A DNA stretch of 34,997 nt, from positions 1 through 34,997 of the forward strand of contig QHWY01000014.1 of the NCBI GenBank assembly GCA_003223875.1. The letters run 5' to 3'. A program made the position numbers and the translations under genes. Numbering within the stretch: the stretch's first letter is position 1; every line of letters starts with the position of its first letter. Below, one piece after another: positions 31,581 to 34,997 of the stretch. The notes beneath the pieces were generated by a model. The model was not told the origin of the DNA, searched no databases, and saw nothing but the letters and a program-made list of their open reading frames with translations. The DNA comes from Acidobacteriota bacterium (GTDB lineage: Bacteria; Acidobacteriota; Terriglobia; 20CM-2-55-15).

Positions 31581-33347
31581 TCAGTGCCGGATCTGGGAGG
31601 TGATGTCCTTCAGCTCGTACACTTCGCAGTTACCTCGCTCCGGCAGAAGTCCCGCCTCGGGATTTGGATTGAGCCGCATCGTTCGCGGCGTCATCACCCA
31701 CGGCTCCACGAGCACGTCGGGGTCCTCGACCGTGACTTCGTACCGAATCTGATTACCTTGACGCGTGAATCGCTCCACAACGTGCATCTGATCGGAATGG
31801 AAGAAACCGCCGCGCGCCAGCCAGGTGCTCTCGACGAACGATATGGAGTCGAGCACCAGCGTGTCGCCCTCCCAGCGCCCGACGGTATACCCCATATATG
31901 TGGTCTCGATCGCCTTCTGCGGGTCGTGCTTGCGGCCGTCGGTCGGGATGATGCGGTATTCGCCATATCCGCCGCCGCCATCGGCATATCTCGTGTAGAA
32001 AAAGATAATGTCGTTCGCCGTCTGGACGATACGTCGGGGCGGGCCCTGCCGCGGAATCCCCAGCGGTTGGCAGGTCATGACCGGGTCTTCCTTGTTCGTC
32101 CACATGTCGAGCTGCTGAACCTTGTCCCAGTACTCGGGTTTGTATAGTGGACGATTCGGCCCGAACCGCGAGGGCGCTTCGAACTCGAAATCCACAGTCT
32201 GATTGATGGCCCGGGTACAGTCGACCTGCGTCGGCCCGCATCGGCGAAACCCGTAGCGCCAATTCATGGCGTTGAAATTCCAGTTGCCCGTCAAGTCCGG
32301 TTTTCCGTTGGCCAGCCGCGGCGTCTGTTGCTGCCCTGCTGCAGCTTCCTGATTCTTCGGGGATGCTGGCTGCTCGGCCGCCACGTTCTCTTGAGGCTGC
32401 GCGCTATCGCGCTTGCGCTCCGCGATCGCAGCCCGCACGCTTGCCGGCACAGGCATGACCACGTATACGCTGCCTGTCTCCGTCTCGACCGTCGTCAGGT
32501 CGCGAACGACCACACCGTTGCGGCGCTCCACCATCTTGCCGGCGTAGAACGCCTCGATCTTGTTCAGCGGATTGTTCCAGTCTTGATAGTCGCCGTAGGC
32601 GAACTCGGTGGTTGTGGCCCCGTGCTTGACCACCACGCGTTCGACCATGTACTTCGCATCAAGTGTGGCGGTCGCGGTCGCCCCCGGAACGCCCGGAACA
32701 GGGAAGGTCACGACCGGCTTACCTGTCTCCCACGACACGGACGTTTCGCCCGTCTTCGCAACACCGTCTTGGAGAAGTGTGCCTGGGTTGGGCCCCAGTT
32801 CGGTTGTCGGCGCTGCCCCTGCCAGCGCGGCCTTGGGCGCGCCCTGGGGACTGGCCCACAGGCGGATGAGCCGCTCCTCGACGGCGCCCGGCATCGGGGT
32901 CGCCTTCCCTTTCCCCGGAATGATCTCCGCACCCGGTATGTCTTCGTTCCAGGCGTACTGCCCGCTGACAACCTCGATGCCCGAATACGTTTGTCCATTG
33001 GGCCGAGCGCACGTGTATTGAACCCGCTGACCCGGCATCTGGTAATTGGTGCTAACACGATATTTCGTGAGTGTGCAGGGCTGTCCGTCCACCTGGATGG
33101 TGCCCTTCCCCTGATATTCGAGCGAGACGATCAGCTCGTGTTCATCTATGCCCCGCAGCATGCCCATGTGCCAGGTCCAGTTGAAAAGCACCGCCCGCAG
33201 GTCCTTGGTGCCGGCCGCGGGTCTGTACGGTGGAGGGGGCTCGCGGTTCGCACCCGGCGCCTGCGCACCGGCCGTCGACAGCGCGCTGATTGTGAGAACG
33301 ACCTCGATCGCGACGCTCGTCCAAATGATCTGTCGTCGAAAGGCCAT
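31581..33347 (-). CDS. Secreted protein of unknown function, Acidobacteria-type
   Basis: Length is 588 aa. A signal peptide (WTSVAIEVVLTISALSTAGAQA) is followed by a beta-rich N-terminal domain (about 45-300; VSLEYQGKGTIQVDG, KYMVERVVVKHGAT). A low-complexity Gln/Ala/Pro linker (about 312-345) comes next, then a C-terminal domain starting KPDLTGNWNF and containing PLGIPRQGPPRRIVQ, DIIFFYT, RIIPTDGRKHD, TVGRWEGDTLVLDS and MHVVERFTR. Segments like this C-terminal one recur in many secreted acidobacterial proteins next to DUF6152 proteins, as here, 19 bp after one. Function is unknown. GGAGG lies 6 nt before the ATG. Confidence 0.8.
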   Translation of the reverse strand: MAFRRQIIWTSVAIEVVLTISALSTAGAQAPGANREPPPPYRPAAGTKDLRAVLFNWTWHMGMLRGIDEHELIVSLEYQGKGTIQVDGQPCTLTKYRVSTNYQMPGQRVQYTCARPNGQTYSGIEVVSGQYAWNEDIPGAEIIPGKGKATPMPGAVEERLIRLWASPQGAPKAALAGAAPTTELGPNPGTLLQDGVAKTGETSVSWETGKPVVTFPVPGVPGATATATLDAKYMVERVVVKHGATTTEFAYGDYQDWNNPLNKIEAFYAGKMVERRNGVVVRDLTTVETETGSVYVVMPVPASVRAAIAERKRDSAQPQENVAAEQPASPKNQEAAAGQQQTPRLANGKPDLTGNWNFNAMNWRYGFRRCGPTQVDCTRAINQTVDFEFEAPSRFGPNRPLYKPEYWDKVQQLDMWTNKEDPVMTCQPLGIPRQGPPRRIVQTANDIIFFYTRYADGGGGYGEYRIIPTDGRKHDPQKAIETTYMGYTVGRWEGDTLVLDSISFVESTWLARGGFFHSDQMHVVERFTRQGNQIRYEVTVEDPDVLVEPWVMTPRTMRLNPNPEAGLLPERGNCEVYELKDITSQIRH

Positions 33348-33366
33348 GATGGTCCTCCGCTGTTGT

Positions 33367-33771
33367 TTAATCGTTGGGGTTACCGGCGGAGATCTGGATT
33401 ACGCGCCCGTCCGGCATGGTCACCGACTTGAGAAACCCCAACGGACTGCCGTTCCTCGCGGGGATGAACTTCACGGTAATGTTGTCCCCGGCGTGGAGGG
33501 CATTCGGTCCGGTTTTACCGATCCCCCTCTGCGCGAGTGCAGTGGCGGAGCCGAGTGTCATCACCCACTCGGTTGTCGAGCCATCTGGGTTCTTGACCGT
33601 GACAACGAGCGACCCGTGGGGATTCACAAACTGTATTTTTTCGACCGACCCCGACAGCTCCGTCTCCTTTTTCATGTCGTATACGCCCGCCAGGGAATGA
33701 TGAGCCTGCAACGAGCCATTGGCCATCAACCACCCGCACAAGGCCACACATCCTAGAGTTCGCTTAATCAT
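33367..33771 (-). CDS. DUF6152 family secreted protein
   Basis: Length is 134 aa from the ATG at 33771, chosen because GGAGG lies 7 nt upstream; the frame extends to 33861. A signal peptide (LGCVALCGWLMANGSLQA) ends directly before the hallmark AHHSLAGVYD. The core follows with LSGSVEKIQFVNPHGSL and a Trp in TTEWVMTLGS. This is the DUF6152 pattern, a small beta-barrel-like periplasmic or secreted protein of unknown role. It precedes the 588-aa secreted protein by 19 bp and probably shares its transcript. Confidence 0.87.
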   Translation of the reverse strand: MIKRTLGCVALCGWLMANGSLQAHHSLAGVYDMKKETELSGSVEKIQFVNPHGSLVVTVKNPDGSTTEWVMTLGSATALAQRGIGKTGPNALHAGDNITVKFIPARNGSPLGFLKSVTMPDGRVIQISAGNPND

Positions 33772-34028
33772 TCGTGCGCCTCCGCAAAATTGATCGGCAC
33801 CAGATGCCATCACGTCGCCACCGCAAGAAACTGTGGAACAACTGCCGTCGAAGTGTAGCACCGCGAGCGCCCAGGCTCAAATTCCCTGCTGCACTGCGGC
33901 ATAGGCTTTCATTGGCACCCCGAACCATTTGCAGCCAGTTGGGCGCTAGCATTCCTCGGTGTAGACGACAGAGCGCTACTACGAGCATGGGACCGGGAGA
34001 TGACCGACGGTTTGCGTCACCTCCAGAA

Positions 34029-34997
34029 TTAAAAGTTCAGTTTCGCCCCAAGCTGTATCTGCCGCGATGTGGTTGCCGTACTAGTAATGACTCCCGCAGC
34101 GGCCGCGGTTGCGCCAGTATTGGTCAACATGATTGGGGAGGGAATGCCGAAATTCGTGTGGTTCAAGACATTAAAGATTTCTGCTCGCAATTGGAGATTG
34201 CGTCCTTCAGTCAAACGTGTTGTCTTGAAGACCGAAACATCAACCATGGCCGACCCTGGACCGATCAGGATATTGCGTCCGGCATTTCCATACGTTCCGG
34301 CTGGAGGCAGAACGAAAGCTGTGGGGTCGACCCACTGCTCTGGCCTGCGCAGATAAATACCGTGCAGTGTCCGGCCGGGAGTAAAACTCACGCGATCCGG
34401 CGCTGACGTGTTGCCATCGCGAGACCAATTGAATCCGAGTGCTGGTGTAAACGGAAATCCGCTGCGCAGGCTGTTAATGATGTTGAGCTGCCATCCGCTC
34501 ACGGCCTGGTTCACAGTCCCCCCGGCATCCTTCAAAAACCTCTTGCCATTTCCGAAAGGCAGTTCATAGCTGCCGCTGAAACTGAAGCGGTGCCTCACGT
34601 CGAACGCGGACAGTCCGTAGTCCCGCATACGATCGTGCGGATCCAAGACCACCGGGGGGTTGCCGATCGCTTGCTGGCCGGTGAGGGAAGACGCATTATC
34701 CATACTCTTGGAGAATGTGTAATTGGTTCGAAACGCCATTCCGCCCCTGAAACGGCGATTCAGATCGATGCTGGCCGCGTTGTAACGGTTGACGGCCGAT
34801 GTGAAGTACTGATTGATGCTGTTCAACTGCGGGTTCGGTCTCAACGTGCCGGCGGGGAAATATTTCGTCCCATCCACCAAGCCGGCGGGACAGTTCGCAG
34901 CCGCTCGCGAGCAAATGGTTGGAATCACCGTGTTGGCATCCGCACGTAAGATGTCGTGGTAGCCGTGCGATCCATTGTAAGCGAGACGGAGCGATGT
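34029..34997 (-). CDS. Oar-like TonB-dependent receptor, C-terminal part
   Basis: The frame is open to the right window edge, so about 322 C-terminal residues are visible. Beta-barrel strands with alternating pattern are clear (YNAASIDLNRRF, MAFRTNYTFSKSMDNAS, DVRHRFSFSGSYELPFG, LQLRAEIFNVLNHTNFG), and the protein ends in IQLGAKLNF with a terminal Phe, as outer-membrane barrels do. The TFSKSxD and EIFNVLNHTNF segments are typical of the large Oar-like receptors with an N-terminal carboxypeptidase-regulatory-like domain that are abundant in Acidobacteriota. The ligand is unknown. A 257-bp gap without a gene separates it from the DUF6152 gene. Confidence 0.88.
   Translation of the reverse strand, partial: TSLRLAYNGSHGYHDILRADANTVIPTICSRAAANCPAGLVDGTKYFPAGTLRPNPQLNSINQYFTSAVNRYNAASIDLNRRFRGGMAFRTNYTFSKSMDNASSLTGQQAIGNPPVVLDPHDRMRDYGLSAFDVRHRFSFSGSYELPFGNGKRFLKDAGGTVNQAVSGWQLNIINSLRSGFPFTPALGFNWSRDGNTSAPDRVSFTPGRTLHGIYLRRPEQWVDPTAFVLPPAGTYGNAGRNILIGPGSAMVDVSVFKTTRLTEGRNLQLRAEIFNVLNHTNFGIPSPIMLTNTGATAAAAGVITSTATTSRQIQLGAKLNF

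Noticed and set aside
32328..33431. Long plus-strand open frame of 367 codons opposite the 588-aa secreted protein
   Set aside because: It is antisense to a gene with signal peptide, good ribosome site and family-like segments; its translation is Arg/His-rich low-complexity sequence typical of a GC-rich shadow frame.
1..34997. Exosortase/PEP-CTERM type EPS system
   Set aside because: An AsnB-type gene is also found in such loci, but no exosortase, PEP-CTERM protein or PrsK/PrsR-like regulator is visible in the window.

Overview
The window is almost entirely minus-strand coding and looks like a chromosomal segment of an Acidobacteriota genome, probably Bryobacterales/Solibacter-like. The pointers are a DUF6152 secreted protein next to a protein with a PDLTGNW-type segment, an Oar-like TonB-dependent receptor, moderately high GC and an envelope-heavy gene set. 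The taxonomic placement is inference from gene families. No rRNA, tRNA, CRISPR array or transposase was seen.

Region A (1-24032, transcribed right to left) is a large exopolysaccharide (EPS) locus of the Wzx/Wzy type. It opens with a NusG-paralogue antiterminator of the UpxY/RfaH type (23442-23945). Then come a DUF354 protein, a Wzc-like tyrosine autokinase, a Wza-like export protein, an alpha/alpha-toroid protein, a two-domain oxidoreductase, a Wzy-like polymerase/ligase, a glycosyltransferase, a Wzx-like flippase, a heparinase II/III-like lyase, a polysaccharide deacetylase, an unrecognised protein, a formyltransferase, a second glycosyltransferase and an AsnB-type amidotransferase. It ends with three secreted proteins: a YVTN beta-propeller, a polysaccharide-lyase-like protein and a beta-helix protein cut by the window edge. 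Many junctions are 4-bp ATGA/GTGA overlaps. No priming phosphoglycosyl transferase lies in the window.

The most striking point is the leader in front of the antiterminator. It holds two 24-bp direct repeats (one mismatch), each ending in GGGCGGTAGC, which contains the ops core GGCGGTAG recognised by E. coli RfaH. A hairpin lies between them. The proximal copy also fits the longer GGCGGTAGNNT pattern. This suggests a cis-encoded RfaH/ops-like anti-pausing or antitermination switch for a roughly 24-kb operon outside Proteobacteria.

Region B (24475-30853, also minus strand) is a compact acyl-processing operon: GNAT-like protein, acyl carrier protein, AMP-dependent acyl ligase, LuxE-like acyl-protein synthetase, LuxC-like acyl-CoA reductase, SAM methyltransferase and FabZ-like dehydratase. 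It lies directly upstream of the EPS locus in the same orientation. It could make an activated acyl group or aldehyde, perhaps for decorating the polymer; that link is inference. A remnant resembling a periplasmic phosphate-binding protein sits between the two operons. A third GGCGGTAGCT match lies in the noncoding region upstream of region B.

Region C (31581-34997) holds a two-gene secreted pair (a 588-aa protein and a DUF6152 protein) and the C-terminal part of an Oar-like TonB-dependent receptor that runs off the right edge.
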